Assembly (NCBI GenBank): GCA_004028765.1
Contig: SAIX01000089.1
Location: 1 to 35,347, forward strand
DNA from: Chitinophagaceae bacterium
GTDB taxonomy: Bacteria; Bacteroidota; Bacteroidia; Chitinophagales; Chitinophagaceae
Direction of reading: 5' to 3'
Length of the DNA: 35,347 nucleotides
Below are positions 1 to 8,811 of this stretch, piece by piece; the first letter of the stretch is position 1, and every line of letters begins with the position of its first letter. A program made the translations under genes and the position numbers. Below the pieces are notes generated by a model that saw only the letters and a list, made by a program, of their open reading frames with translations, did no database searches and was not told the origin of the DNA.

Positions 1-465
1 ATGGTGAGTACCACCGTAATTGAAGTAGGGGTGAATGTTCCAAATGCCAGTGTAATGGTGATTGAAAGCGCCGAAAAATTCGGGCTATCCCAACTTCACC
101 AGCTCAGAGGCAGGGTAGGCCGCGGCAGCGAAAAGAGTTTTTGCATTTTATTAACGGGCAGCAAAGCAAGCAAAGAAGCCCGTGAACGTATCAAGATCAT
201 GTGCGCCACCAACGACGGGTTCCTGATTGCCGAAAAAGACCTGGAACTGCGCGGCCCCGGCGATATTGAAGGTACAAGACAAAGCGGTGCACTGAACTTT
301 AAACTTGCGAGCATTGTTAATGACCGTGATTTACTCGAGAAAGCAAGAGAAGCCGCAGAGAAACTGGTGGAAGAAGATGTGGAACTGAAGATGGCAAAGA
401 ATTTGCAGTTAAAAAACTTCCTGCAGTCGCAAAAAAGCAGGCATGGCTGGAGCAAAATATCCTGA
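1..465 (+). CDS. recG: ATP-dependent DNA helicase RecG, C-terminal fragment
   Basis: This is the last 154 residues of RecG, the helicase that remodels stalled replication forks and Holliday junctions in the cytoplasm. The 5' part lies outside the window, so the ATG at base 1 is an internal Met and not a start. Visible are helicase motif V (STTVIEVGVNVPNA), motif VI (QLHQLRGRVGRG) with its arginine fingers, and the RecG-specific wedge-side region DLELRGPGDIEGTRQSG. The TGA stop is at 463-465. The remainder is a charged helical tail (LLEKAREAAEKLVEEDVEL). The 82-base gap to the next gene suggests separate transcription. Mfd shares motifs V and VI, but the PGDIEGTRQSG block fits RecG better. Confidence 0.93.
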   Translation: MVSTTVIEVGVNVPNASVMVIESAEKFGLSQLHQLRGRVGRGSEKSFCILLTGSKASKEARERIKIMCATNDGFLIAEKDLELRGPGDIEGTRQSGALNFKLASIVNDRDLLEKAREAAEKLVEEDVELKMAKNLQLKNFLQSQKSRHGWSKIS

Positions 466-526
466 TACCGGTTGTGAAAGCCCTGCAAAAACAAACGGCT
501 TTCGGTGGATGAACGTATATAAGTTG

Positions 527-534
527 TAACTTTT
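527..534 (+). promoter_or_regulatory. Possible -7 element upstream of the SBBP/PKD gene
   Basis: TAACTTTT resembles the Bacteroidota -7 consensus TAnnTTTG with one mismatch and ends 13 bases before the TTG start at 548. No clear -33 box is seen, so this is a weak call. Confidence 0.3.
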
Positions 535-547
535 AAAAAATTGCGGT

Positions 548-3500
548 TTGGGATTACGGAAAACGATAGGATGGGCGATTGCTTTACTGCTTTATACAAA
601 TGCCTTCTCACAGGGCTATCTGGAATTTGTGGAGAACAAGGGGCAGTGGGATAAAAAGATCCTTTTTAAAGGAGACATGACCACGGGCTCTTTTCTTTTG
701 CAGCCCAATGGTTACCGGGTGCTCTTGTACAATAAAGATGACCTTGCCGCCCGGGGCGCAGCCATGCACCCGCATACTGAAAATACTTCCGGTACCATTC
801 TGCAATCTGTTGGGAAAGGCGAAAACCTGAAACCTGTTGGTGAGGGAAATGGCGGTACAAACAGCAACAATGCGAGCGGAACGCTGCGCGGGCATATCTA
901 TGAAATGCGTTTTCTCAATGCCAATCCGAAACCGCGCATCAGTCCTGAAAAACCCATCGCCAGTGTCTCCAATTATTTTATCGGGAACGACTCCACCAAA
1001 TGGGCTTCCAACTGCAAAAATTATACAGCCATCACTTATCAGGAAATCTATCCGAATATCGATGTGCGGTATTATACGGCCAATGGTGTACTGAAATATG
1101 ATTTTATTGTAAAGCCCGGCGGTAATGTGGCCGATATCGCGATGTATTTTGACGGGGCAGATAATATCCGCACAAAAGAAGGGACGCTTCGCATCAAAAC
1201 ATCTGTGGATGAAGTGGTGGAGATGGCACCTTATACTTACCAGCTTACGGATAAAGGCAGAACGGAAATTCCCTGTAATTATGAAGTGAAAGGGAATATC
1301 GTACAATTCAGGCTCAATGGTTCTTATTCACGTAATGCTACACTTGTCATCGATCCTTCGGTGATCTTCTCCACTTTTACAGGCAGCCGTGCCGATAACT
1401 GGGGATACACCGCCACCTACGATGCGGGTGGTAATTTTTATGCGGGTGGAATTGTATTCGGTGTTCCTGCCAACGGGTTCCCGGTAAGCAATGGTGCGTT
1501 TCAGCAAACCTACAGTGGTGGAAATACTTCCACAGGTGAGCCCGGTGGTTTTGATATTGCGATCATTAAATTTGATCCTTCGGGCGCAAAGCGTTTATAC
1601 GCAACTTATATCGGTGGTTCGGGAGGTAATGAACAGCCGCACAGTCTTGTGGTGGATAATGCAGGCAATCTTGTACTGGCGGGAAGAAGTACCTCGCAGG
1701 ATTATCCGGTGAAAGGGGCATTGAAAACTTATGGCCCTTTAAATGGTGGCTGGGATATCGTGGTTACCAAACTGAATGCCACAGGTACAGACCTGATCGG
1801 CTCGGTACGTATCGGCGGGTCGGGGGATGATGGTGTGAACATCAAACACAAATATTCTTCAGCAGGTGCAGAATCGATCGACAGGAACTATGGCGATGAT
1901 GCACGCAGTGAAGTGATACTGGATGGGGCAGGTAATATTTATTTCTCATCCTGTACCCAATCCGTAAATTTTCCAACTACGGCCATTTCCGGACAAACAG
2001 GTTTGGGTGGCGCCAATGCAAAGGGCAGGTCGCAGGATGCAGTGATCCTGAAACTTACGCCGGATCTGTCCTCCGTTCTTTTTAGTATCATCATCGGTGG
2101 GAATGATGATGATGCTGCATTTGTACTGGCATTGAACCCGCTGAACGGGCATTTATTTGTGGCAGGTGCAACCGCCAGCGCTAATTTTCCGGGTAATAAA
2201 GCCGGTGTGAAATATCCTACTTTCCAGGGAGGGATCTGTGATGGATTTGTGATTGAATATGACAATGACGGGACCTTCATACGGGATGGATTTTTTGGTA
2301 CATCCGGAACCGATGTGATCTATGGCATCCAGTTCGATAAATTTGGATTCCCGTATATCTCCGGAACTACAACAGGCAACTGGCCGGTGGTGAATGCCGC
2401 TTTCAGCCAGGTTGGCGGTAAACAGTTCATCGCAAAGCTGCAGCCCGACCTGTCAGATTTTGTGTACTCAACGGTTTTTGGTTCCGGTCTCGCCACACCG
2501 AATATTTCGCCAACTGCATTCCTGGTAGACAGGTGCGAGAATGTATATGTATCGGGCTGGGGCGGAACTGCAAATACCGGGGATGGTTTTCCGAGTGCAG
2601 GTACGAATGGGCTGAGTGTTACACCCGACGCCTACCAGAAAACCACCGACAATTCTGATTTTTATTTTTTCGTGCTTGCTAAAAATGCGCAATCCCAATT
2701 GTATGGAAGTTTCTTCGGTCAGGCAGGTGGTTATGGCGAGCATGTGGATGGGGGTACCAGCCGCTTCGACCGCAATGGTGTGATCTACCAATCCATCTGT
2801 GCCAACTGCAGTGCACAAAAACCAACATTCCCTACCACGCCGGGTGTATGGTCGCAAACAAATGGTGCAACCGATTGTAACCTCGCTGCTGTGAAAATTG
2901 CCTTTAACCTGGCTGGCATAGGTGCCGGCATCCGTTCCAGCATTAATGGACAGATCAGGGATACATCCGGTTGTGTACCCTTAACGGTTGATTTTACGGA
3001 TACCCTTGCAATGGGAAAAAAATATATCTGGGACTTTAACGATGGAAGTGCCCAGCAAACCACCACAGTGCCAACGGTATCGCATACGTTTAATACCATT
3101 GGTTTCTACAGGGTGCAACTGGTATCGGTTGACTCAAGCAGCTGTAATATCACTGATACAACTTATATCACGATGCGGGTACGCAACGACCAGGCAAATC
3201 TTGCATTTACCTCGCAAAAATTACCGCCCTGTACTTCGCTTGCGTATCAGTTTAATAACACCAGCACAGCAACCAAGCCCTTCAGCAATACGAGTTTCTT
3301 GTGGAATTTCGGGGATGGTACCACGCAACTGGCCGGTACCGGAATTGTAAACCATACCTATGCTGCAGCAGGTACCTATACTGTTTCGCTGATACTGGTA
3401 GATACTTCTTATTGTAATGAGCAAGACAGTGTTGTAAAAACGATCCGCATTGCCACCAACCTGAAAGCACAATTCAGCACACCTGCAGCGGGCTGCGCAC

Positions 3501-4231
3501 CTTATACTGCTTCTTTTACGAATACTTCTTCCGGCGGTACTTCTTTTGTATGGGATTTTGGCGACGGAGGTACTTCCACTTTACCTGAACCACAACATCT
3601 CTATGCACAAACAGGCAGTTACCAGGTAAGGTTAATTGCCAATGATCCCGCTACCTGTAACCTCACGGATACTTCTGCATATTTTACCATTACTGTAAGC
3701 GGTAAACCCAGTTCTTTATTTACATATTCTCCGCAACCAACGCAACCCAATACGCCCGTAAGTTTCCTGAACAGTTCTGCAAGTGCCACCCGTTACAAAT
3801 GGATTTTTGGAGATGGTGATACGCTGAATACAGTACGGATCGATACAGCAGTAAGTCATTTATACAATGCCACCGGAACATATAATACCTGTCTTGTTGC
3901 GTATAACAATTCCGGTTGCAGCGATACATCCTGTCAATCCATCAGTGTTACCATCAGCAGTATCCTTGATGTGCCCAATGCGTTTACGCCGAATGGTGAC
4001 GGGATCAATGATAAGATTTTTGTAAAGGGATTTGGAATCGCACAAATGACCTGGACCATTTACAACCGTTGGGGGCAGGTGGTTTACCGCGGCACCGATT
4101 CGAATGAAGGATGGGATGGTACCAGCAACGGTAGGGCACAGCCGCAGGATGTGTATCATTATACGCTGGTAGTGGAATTCAGTAACAAAGAGCATGTAAC
4201 CAAAAAAGGTGATATAACTTTATTGCGATGA
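548..4231 (+). CDS. Large secreted SBBP/PKD-repeat protein with type IX gliding-type C-terminal sorting domain
   Basis: A 1227-residue surface or secreted protein. Residues 1-22 form a signal peptide (IGWAIALLLYTNAFSQ), followed by an N-terminal beta domain starting FVENKGQWDKKILFKG, typical of Bacteroidota SBBP proteins. Residues about 270-790 are beta-propeller SBBP repeats (recurring FDPSGAKRLYATYIGGSGG-like blocks). Four PKD domains follow, from about 800 to 1137, marked by WDFNDG, WNFGDG, WDFGDG and WIFGDG. The last 90 residues (VPNAFTPNGDGINDKI, IYNRWGQVVY, GWDGTSNG) are the CHU_C/TIGR04131 sorting signal for type IX secretion, type B. The start is TTG at 548; there is no in-frame ATG that keeps the signal peptide. 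The stop overlaps the porP start by four bases (ATGA), so the two are translationally coupled. The role is probably adhesion or scaffolding; no catalytic motif is seen. Confidence 0.93.
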   Translation: MGLRKTIGWAIALLLYTNAFSQGYLEFVENKGQWDKKILFKGDMTTGSFLLQPNGYRVLLYNKDDLAARGAAMHPHTENTSGTILQSVGKGENLKPVGEGNGGTNSNNASGTLRGHIYEMRFLNANPKPRISPEKPIASVSNYFIGNDSTKWASNCKNYTAITYQEIYPNIDVRYYTANGVLKYDFIVKPGGNVADIAMYFDGADNIRTKEGTLRIKTSVDEVVEMAPYTYQLTDKGRTEIPCNYEVKGNIVQFRLNGSYSRNATLVIDPSVIFSTFTGSRADNWGYTATYDAGGNFYAGGIVFGVPANGFPVSNGAFQQTYSGGNTSTGEPGGFDIAIIKFDPSGAKRLYATYIGGSGGNEQPHSLVVDNAGNLVLAGRSTSQDYPVKGALKTYGPLNGGWDIVVTKLNATGTDLIGSVRIGGSGDDGVNIKHKYSSAGAESIDRNYGDDARSEVILDGAGNIYFSSCTQSVNFPTTAISGQTGLGGANAKGRSQDAVILKLTPDLSSVLFSIIIGGNDDDAAFVLALNPLNGHLFVAGATASANFPGNKAGVKYPTFQGGICDGFVIEYDNDGTFIRDGFFGTSGTDVIYGIQFDKFGFPYISGTTTGNWPVVNAAFSQVGGKQFIAKLQPDLSDFVYSTVFGSGLATPNISPTAFLVDRCENVYVSGWGGTANTGDGFPSAGTNGLSVTPDAYQKTTDNSDFYFFVLAKNAQSQLYGSFFGQAGGYGEHVDGGTSRFDRNGVIYQSICANCSAQKPTFPTTPGVWSQTNGATDCNLAAVKIAFNLAGIGAGIRSSINGQIRDTSGCVPLTVDFTDTLAMGKKYIWDFNDGSAQQTTTVPTVSHTFNTIGFYRVQLVSVDSSSCNITDTTYITMRVRNDQANLAFTSQKLPPCTSLAYQFNNTSTATKPFSNTSFLWNFGDGTTQLAGTGIVNHTYAAAGTYTVSLILVDTSYCNEQDSVVKTIRIATNLKAQFSTPAAGCAPYTASFTNTSSGGTSFVWDFGDGGTSTLPEPQHLYAQTGSYQVRLIANDPATCNLTDTSAYFTITVSGKPSSLFTYSPQPTQPNTPVSFLNSSASATRYKWIFGDGDTLNTVRIDTAVSHLYNATGTYNTCLVAYNNSGCSDTSCQSISVTISSILDVPNAFTPNGDGINDKIFVKGFGIAQMTWTIYNRWGQVVYRGTDSNEGWDGTSNGRAQPQDVYHYTLVVEFSNKEHVTKKGDITLLR

Positions 4232-5253
4232 GGAGAAAGCTGATCATATCCGTGTTTGTATTGCTCGCCTTTGGGGGCTGGGAACAAATATGTGCGCAGG
4301 ACCTGCATTTTTCCCAATATTTCAATTCGCCCCTGCTTGTGAACCCGGCCAACACAGGATTCAATCCAGATTACGATTATCGTGTGGGTGGAAATTACCG
4401 TAACCAGTGGGCCAATCTTGGCAGCGCTTATAAAACCATGAGTGCCTGGGGAGATACCAAATTGTTTGCCAATCGTTTTGAAGATGGGTGGATGGGTGTT
4501 GGATTTTCCTTGCTGAAAGATGCTGCGGGGAGCGGGAGCCTTACTTCAACCGGTGCTTATGCAACGATGGCCTGGCACCAGATGCTGGGATACAACAGTT
4601 TGCTGAGTGGTGGCTTTGGTATTGGCTTTATGAGCAAACGGATCGATATCAGTAAACTCAGTTTCGATAACCAATGGAATGGAAAATTCTTTGATATCAC
4701 TATTCCATCCAACGAACCCTTTGCTTATAGCCAAACCACCTATCTCGATTTACAGATGGGATTGAACTACGCTTATTTCGCTTCGGATAAAGTATATTTC
4801 AATGCAGGGGTAAGTGTGATGCATGTGAATATGCCAAGCGAAAGTTTTTTTGATGCCAGTGTTTCCAATAATAAAGTGCTGAGAAGGTATACAGCTTTTG
4901 TAAACAGCAACATCAAAGTACAGGATGTATGGATCGTGAACCCGAATATCTATGTCAGTAAAATGGGCAATGCATGGGAAACGGTGCTGGGCTGTAATGC
5001 CAACCGCGATCTCAGCGGCGATGGCACCAACCAGTTGGTGCTTGGCTTATACTATCGTTATAATGATGCATTGATACCAATGATCGGTTACCAGGTGAAT
5101 GATCTTAAGATCACGGTGAATTATGATGCCACCACCACCAACCTTAGCGGATTTAACGGCACCCTCGGCGCTTATGAATTATCGATTGTGAAAAGCGGGA
5201 TATTCCCTTCCAGTGCCGGCAGGGCGGTGAAATGCCCAACAGTCAGGTTTTAA
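4228..5253 (+). CDS. PorP/SprF family type IX secretion outer-membrane protein
   Basis: A 341-residue outer-membrane beta-barrel protein of the PorP/SprF family (TIGR03519). It has a cleavable signal peptide (RRKLIISVFVLLAFGG to ICAQ) followed at once by the family signature DLHFSQYFNSPLLVNPANTG. The rest is amphipathic beta strands ending in an aromatic C-terminus (CPTVRF). It overlaps the stop of the upstream sorting-domain protein by four bases. Family members are often encoded directly after type B CTD proteins and are thought to serve as cargo-specific anchors or partners at the outer membrane. Many paralogues usually exist per genome, so this copy need not be the core PorP. A strong hairpin terminator follows at 5261. 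Confidence 0.92.
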   Translation: MRRKLIISVFVLLAFGGWEQICAQDLHFSQYFNSPLLVNPANTGFNPDYDYRVGGNYRNQWANLGSAYKTMSAWGDTKLFANRFEDGWMGVGFSLLKDAAGSGSLTSTGAYATMAWHQMLGYNSLLSGGFGIGFMSKRIDISKLSFDNQWNGKFFDITIPSNEPFAYSQTTYLDLQMGLNYAYFASDKVYFNAGVSVMHVNMPSESFFDASVSNNKVLRRYTAFVNSNIKVQDVWIVNPNIYVSKMGNAWETVLGCNANRDLSGDGTNQLVLGLYYRYNDALIPMIGYQVNDLKITVNYDATTTNLSGFNGTLGAYELSIVKSGIFPSSAGRAVKCPTVRF

Positions 5254-5260
5254 ATAATAC

Positions 5261-5294
5261 AAAGAGGCGGCCATACTTTACAGGCCACCTCTTT
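5261..5294. terminator. Bidirectional intrinsic terminator between porP-like and coiled-coil genes
   Basis: Stem AAAGAGGCGGCC (5261-5272) pairs with GGCCACCTCTTT (5283-5294) with one C-A mismatch and a 10-base loop. T-rich on the right and A-rich on the left, it suits both convergent genes. Confidence 0.8.
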
Positions 5295-5315
5295 TCTTAT
5301 CAGCGTTGCGGGTCT

Positions 5316-6104
5316 CTATACTTTCCGGATCCCTTCGCCATCATTGCGGATGGTGAAATCATCTTCCTTAAAATATTTCCGGTATTTTTCATAAGTGGCT
5401 TTGGGCTGTTTGTTGCCATCGATAAACAGGTCCCCGTCTTTGAATTGTATCTTATATGCTTTTTTCTTGTCGATCAATCCTTCTTTTTCCATTTCATTCA
5501 ATCCCTCTTTCATCAGGCCGATCTGTTCTCTGGCTTTTTCAATTCCTTTTCTCGCAGCCTGCATACTTTTTTCAATCACTTCCTGCATGCCTTCGAGGTT
5601 GATCTTTGATTCAAGCTTTGCCGCTTCCAGTTGTTTTTTTACCTCTGCCATTTCTGCCCGCATTTTTTCCTTGCTGATCTGTTTCGACTCCAGGTCAACT
5701 TCTTTCAACGCTTTTGAAATTTCACGGCTGGTGGCCGACCAGTCAACCGATTTCAATGCATCACTCACTTCTTTTGCAATGGCCGAATAATCCACTTTCT
5801 TCAATTCTTCCATTGCCTGTTTCAGTTCCAGGTCTACTTTTTTCGGTATCTCCACTTTCAGGTTTTTGTCGATTTTGTCCATAGCTCTATCGATCTCTTT
5901 CATGGCATCGTCGAGGTCTGAAGGGGTAATCTCTTCGTTACGGTAGATTTTTTTCTTTGGTTTACCGGTATCCCCATCCTGGTAACTGATCCGGATATTT
6001 TTAACGGGCAGTTGGTTGTTTTCTCCAATTCTCCAGGAAACAAGGGCCAGGGTAATGAGTACTGTGCCCAGTGCAAACCAGTTGCGTTTGTTGGTTGTTT
6101 TCAT
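5316..6104 (-). CDS. Membrane-anchored coiled-coil protein, function unknown
   Basis: Not recognised as a named family. I choose the ATG at 6104 (262 residues), because it gives a basic N-terminus followed by one membrane segment (WFALGTVLITLALVSW, about residues 9-24); the frame stays open upstream to an ATG at 6146. After a short linker comes a long, highly charged helical region (about 60-215) with Lys/Glu heptads and near-repeats such as AKEVSDALKSVDWSA followed by SREISKALKEVDLES, which predicts a coiled coil. The last 45 residues (AYKIQFKDGDLFIDGNKQ, then YEKYRKYFKEDDFTI) look like a small beta/alpha cap. Topology suggests a periplasmic coiled coil tethered to the inner membrane. It is transcribed alone, convergent with porP and divergent from the aminopeptidase. 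Confidence 0.8.
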   Translation of the reverse strand: MKTTNKRNWFALGTVLITLALVSWRIGENNQLPVKNIRISYQDGDTGKPKKKIYRNEEITPSDLDDAMKEIDRAMDKIDKNLKVEIPKKVDLELKQAMEELKKVDYSAIAKEVSDALKSVDWSATSREISKALKEVDLESKQISKEKMRAEMAEVKKQLEAAKLESKINLEGMQEVIEKSMQAARKGIEKAREQIGLMKEGLNEMEKEGLIDKKKAYKIQFKDGDLFIDGNKQPKATYEKYRKYFKEDDFTIRNDGEGIRKV

Positions 6105-6277
6105 AATGCGTGCGGTTTTGTAGACGAATAATTTCGTAGTAAACATACGAGCATTTTCGTAAATCTGTCAAACCGTTCATCATTTTGTTATTTTTTAACA
6201 GGGGATGGCTAACAGTTCATGCTTCAGCGCCAATAGTTCCTAGTAGGTACAACTCGAAGAAAGATCTGTATTTCACA

Positions 6278-6300
6278 CTCCTGATTCCTGACTCCTAACT
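6278..6300. repeat. Three degenerate heptads (CTCCTGA type)
   Basis: CTCCTGA, TTCCTGA, CTCCTAA run in exact 7-base phase just upstream of the aminopeptidase promoter. It is the smallest example of the phased intergenic arrays seen across the window. Confidence 0.6.
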
Positions 6301-6313
6301 GAAAGCAATGTTT

Positions 6314-6320
6314 TATCTTG
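6314..6320 (+). promoter_or_regulatory. Possible -7 element of the aminopeptidase gene
   Basis: TATCTTG is a one-base-shortened TAnnTTTG box ending 21 bases before the ATG at 6342. The same heptamer stands before the DUF1801 gene at 17508. No -33 box is clear. Confidence 0.4.
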
Positions 6321-6341
6321 CATACTCACAAACAGCTTGTT

Positions 6342-7634
6342 ATGAAATACCTGCCATTGAACCCTGCTATTTTTATTCATAACCGCAAACGGTTTGTACA
6401 GGAAATGCTTCCCAACAGTATCGCTGTTTTTGTGAGCAATGATGAATGGCCATCCAATGGCGATGCATTACATCCCTTTAAACAGAACACCGATCTATTC
6501 TGGTTGAGTGGCATTACACAGGAAGATTCGATGGTGATCCTCTTTCCCGATAACCCGGACCCCAAATTCAGGGAAGTGCTGGTATTGGTCCGTCCCAACG
6601 AATTAAAAGAAAAATGGGATGGCAAAAGGCTTCGTGCAAAAGAAGCCACAGCCATCTCCGGTATTGAAACCATTGTTTGGGTGGATAGCCTTGCAGCTTC
6701 TTTGCAATCCTGGGTACACCTGGCCGATCATATTTATCTCGATACAAATGAGAACGACCGCAAAGCCACGCATATCCGCAGCCGTGACTACCGGTTTGTG
6801 GATGAGATGAAAGCGGCTTACCCGCTTCATTCCTTTCATCGTGCCGCGAAGATCATGAAAGCGTTACGTGCCATTAAAACAAAAGAGGAAATTGAAGTGG
6901 TGCAGAAAGCCATCGATATCACTGAACATACTTTCCGCAGGTTACTACAATTTATCAGGCCGGGTGTGATGGAATACGAGATCGAAGCCGAAATATGGCA
7001 TAGCTTCCTGAGCCAGCGCGCCACGGGCCCGGCTTATGGAAGCATCATTGCCAGCGGCGACAATGCACGCACTTTGCATTATGTTTCCAACAATGCAGTA
7101 TGTAAAGACGGGGACCTGATTCTGATGGATTTCGGCGCTGAATATGGTTATTACTGTGCCGATCTTACCCGTACCGTTCCGGTAAACGGGAAATTTACAC
7201 GTCGCCAGAAAACAGTGTACAATGCCTGCCTGCACCTGCACAATTATGCAAAAAGCATTTTAAAACCAGGGATCTCGATTGTGGATTATACAGAGAAGGT
7301 TGGAGAAGAAGCCACACAACAGTTTCTAAAGATTGGTTTGTTGCGCAAATCGGATGTGAAGAATGAAGACCCGGAAAACCGCGCATACCGGAAGTATCTG
7401 TATCATGGCATCTCGCACCATCTGGGTTTGGATGTACACGATCTCGGAACAAGAACCGCACCCATCAAAGCAGGTATGCTGTTTACGGTAGAACCCGGTA
7501 TCTATATCGAAGAAGAAAAAATGGGGATAAGGATTGAAAACAATTTCTGGATCACCCGCAATGGTAATGTGGATTTAATGAAAAATATCCCGATTACTGC
7601 AGAAGAGATTGAAACTTTGATGAAGAGGAAGTAA
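6342..7634 (+). CDS. pepP: Xaa-Pro aminopeptidase (M24B metallopeptidase)
   Basis: A 430-residue cytoplasmic dinuclear metal peptidase that removes the N-terminal residue before proline. The N-terminal half (NRKRFVQEMLPNSIAVFVSNDEW, then DLFWLSGITQEDSMVI) is the aminopeptidase P creatinase-like domain. The pita-bread C-terminal domain shows all five metal ligands: two Asp in MDFGAEYGYYCADLTRT, His in GISHHLGLDVHD, and two Glu in TVEPGIYIEEEKMGIRIEN. The frame is open back to a TTG at 6318, but ATG 6342 gives the family-like start MKYLPLNPAIF and sits a normal distance from a -7-like box, so I use it. It is a single-gene unit divergent from the coiled-coil gene. Prolidase is the alternative, but the N-terminal domain favours PepP. 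Confidence 0.94.
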   Translation: MKYLPLNPAIFIHNRKRFVQEMLPNSIAVFVSNDEWPSNGDALHPFKQNTDLFWLSGITQEDSMVILFPDNPDPKFREVLVLVRPNELKEKWDGKRLRAKEATAISGIETIVWVDSLAASLQSWVHLADHIYLDTNENDRKATHIRSRDYRFVDEMKAAYPLHSFHRAAKIMKALRAIKTKEEIEVVQKAIDITEHTFRRLLQFIRPGVMEYEIEAEIWHSFLSQRATGPAYGSIIASGDNARTLHYVSNNAVCKDGDLILMDFGAEYGYYCADLTRTVPVNGKFTRRQKTVYNACLHLHNYAKSILKPGISIVDYTEKVGEEATQQFLKIGLLRKSDVKNEDPENRAYRKYLYHGISHHLGLDVHDLGTRTAPIKAGMLFTVEPGIYIEEEKMGIRIENNFWITRNGNVDLMKNIPITAEEIETLMKRK

Positions 7635-7641
7635 TGAAGGT

Positions 7642-7780
7642 TTAATGGTTTAGTTGTTTATTAGTTAATTGGTTCATAGTTCATGGGGTATGGGTTTTCG
7701 GTCACCTGGCAATAGACAAATAAACAATTAAACCAACAAACCAATAAACGAATAAAAATCCAAACGAATAAACCATAAAC
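7642..7780. repeat. Inverted pair of octad arrays between pepP and pssA
   Basis: The right array (7717-7780) is eight phase-locked 8-base units: CAAATAAA, CAATTAAA, CCAACAAA, CCAATAAA, CGAATAAA, AATCCAAA, CGAATAAA, CCATAAAC. The left arm (about 7642-7683) is the same family on the opposite strand (GGTTTAGTTGTTTATT). The arms could form a long imperfect hairpin between pepP and pssA. Confidence 0.75.
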
Positions 7781-7793
7781 GATCCCTCCCCGC

Positions 7794-8558
7794 ATGAAAC
7801 AGATCCCCAATTTATTTACCCTCCTCAATCTTGTGGCTGGCTGCCTGGCGATCGTATGTATTATGCAGTCGGGCCTGACCATTTCGGCAGATGCAGGAGG
7901 GGAGAACCTGGTGGTGATACCCGAAAAAATATATGTGGCAAGTATATTTATTGGTGTGGCGGCACTGGTGGATTTTTTTGACGGCTTTATCGCACGTTTA
8001 TTAAAAGTTCCTTCAGAGATCGGCAAACAACTCGATTCACTGGCTGATACGGTAAGTTTTGGTGTGGCACCCGGGATGATCGCATACCAGTTTCTTCGCC
8101 TTGCGTATGCGCAACAGGAAGGTGGACTTGATACCAGCACGCTTTGGTTATTGCCTGCATTCATCATTCCCTGTGCAGGCGCTTACCGGCTGGCAAGGTT
8201 CAATATTGATACGACACAGTCGCACGGATTCAAAGGGGTGCCCATTCCTGCAGCGGGGTTGTTATTTGCATCCTTTCCGCTTATCTATTGGTACTCGGGC
8301 AATGAATTCCTTATTAAACTGATGCTGAATAAATGGTTCTGGTATGGAGCGATCCTGATTGTGAGTTATCTGATGGTATCCACGCTGCCCATGCTGGCAT
8401 TGAAATTTTCAGGAAAAACAGCTTTCAGAAAAATATTGCCTTTTCTTATTGTGGCTGTTGTAGCGGTGGTTACCGCAATCGTTTTTGGATGGCTCGCTGT
8501 TCCGGCGGCATTTATTGCGTATGTAGTTTTATCTTTGGCCTTCAAACAGGAATCATGA
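7794..8558 (+). CDS. pssA: CDP-diacylglycerol--serine O-phosphatidyltransferase
   Basis: A 254-residue integral membrane enzyme that makes phosphatidylserine from CDP-diacylglycerol and serine, the precursor of phosphatidylethanolamine. The CDP-alcohol phosphatidyltransferase signature is complete: D60, D63-G64, A67-R68, G77, D81 and D85 (in DFFDGFIARLLK and GKQLDSLADTVSFG). Several hydrophobic segments follow, including a C-terminal pair (FLIVAVVAVVTAIVFGWLA). The start ATG at 7794 gives the typical MKQIPNLFTLLNL opening. The stop overlaps the purS start by four bases, so the two genes are coupled although their pathways differ. Phosphatidylglycerophosphate synthase shares the signature, but the N-terminus and the long segment before the motif fit PssA. 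Confidence 0.93.
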   Translation: MKQIPNLFTLLNLVAGCLAIVCIMQSGLTISADAGGENLVVIPEKIYVASIFIGVAALVDFFDGFIARLLKVPSEIGKQLDSLADTVSFGVAPGMIAYQFLRLAYAQQEGGLDTSTLWLLPAFIIPCAGAYRLARFNIDTTQSHGFKGVPIPAAGLLFASFPLIYWYSGNEFLIKLMLNKWFWYGAILIVSYLMVSTLPMLALKFSGKTAFRKILPFLIVAVVAVVTAIVFGWLAVPAAFIAYVVLSLAFKQES

Positions 8559-8803
8559 CCTATCACGTACAGATCAAAGTAATGCCTTTAAAAGACCTGC
8601 TGGATCCACAGGGGAAAGCGGTTTTAGGTGGATTGCAGAACCTCGGACTCGGCGCAGTTGCCGATGTGCGCGTTGGAAAACATATCACCCTTGATATTGA
8701 AGCCGCCAATGAAACCGAAGCCCGCCAGGTAGCCGAAGATGCCAGTAAAAAATTACTCGCCAACCCTGTGATGGAGTTTTATGAAATTGAACTGATCAAC
8801 TAA
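8555..8803 (+). CDS. purS: Phosphoribosylformylglycinamidine synthase subunit PurS
   Basis: An 82-residue cytoplasmic protein, the small bridging subunit of the PurS/PurQ/PurL FGAM synthase of purine biosynthesis. The sequence opens TYHVQIKVMPLKDLLDPQGKAV, the classic PurS first strand and LDPQG turn, followed by LGLGAVADVRVGKHITLDI and the ending MEFYEIELIN. Length matches the family. The same frame is open upstream, but ATG 8555 is the family start and overlaps the pssA stop (ATGA). PurQ and PurL are not in the window. Coupling to pssA suggests translation depends on pssA read-through. Confidence 0.93.
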   Translation: MTYHVQIKVMPLKDLLDPQGKAVLGGLQNLGLGAVADVRVGKHITLDIEAANETEARQVAEDASKKLLANPVMEFYEIELIN

Positions 8804-8811
8804 ATGAAGTG

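Noticed and set aside
476..503. Hairpin after recG (GAAAGCC with GGCTTTC)
   Set aside because: The stem is only seven bases, the loop is 14 and no T tract follows, so I do not call a terminator.
608..1306. Minus-strand 232-residue frame
   Set aside because: It is antisense to the SBBP/PKD protein, has a low-complexity composition and no family pattern.
8333..8554. Long upstream extension of the purS frame
   Set aside because: The extension lies entirely inside pssA in another frame and has no PurS similarity; ATG 8555 gives the normal 82-residue protein.
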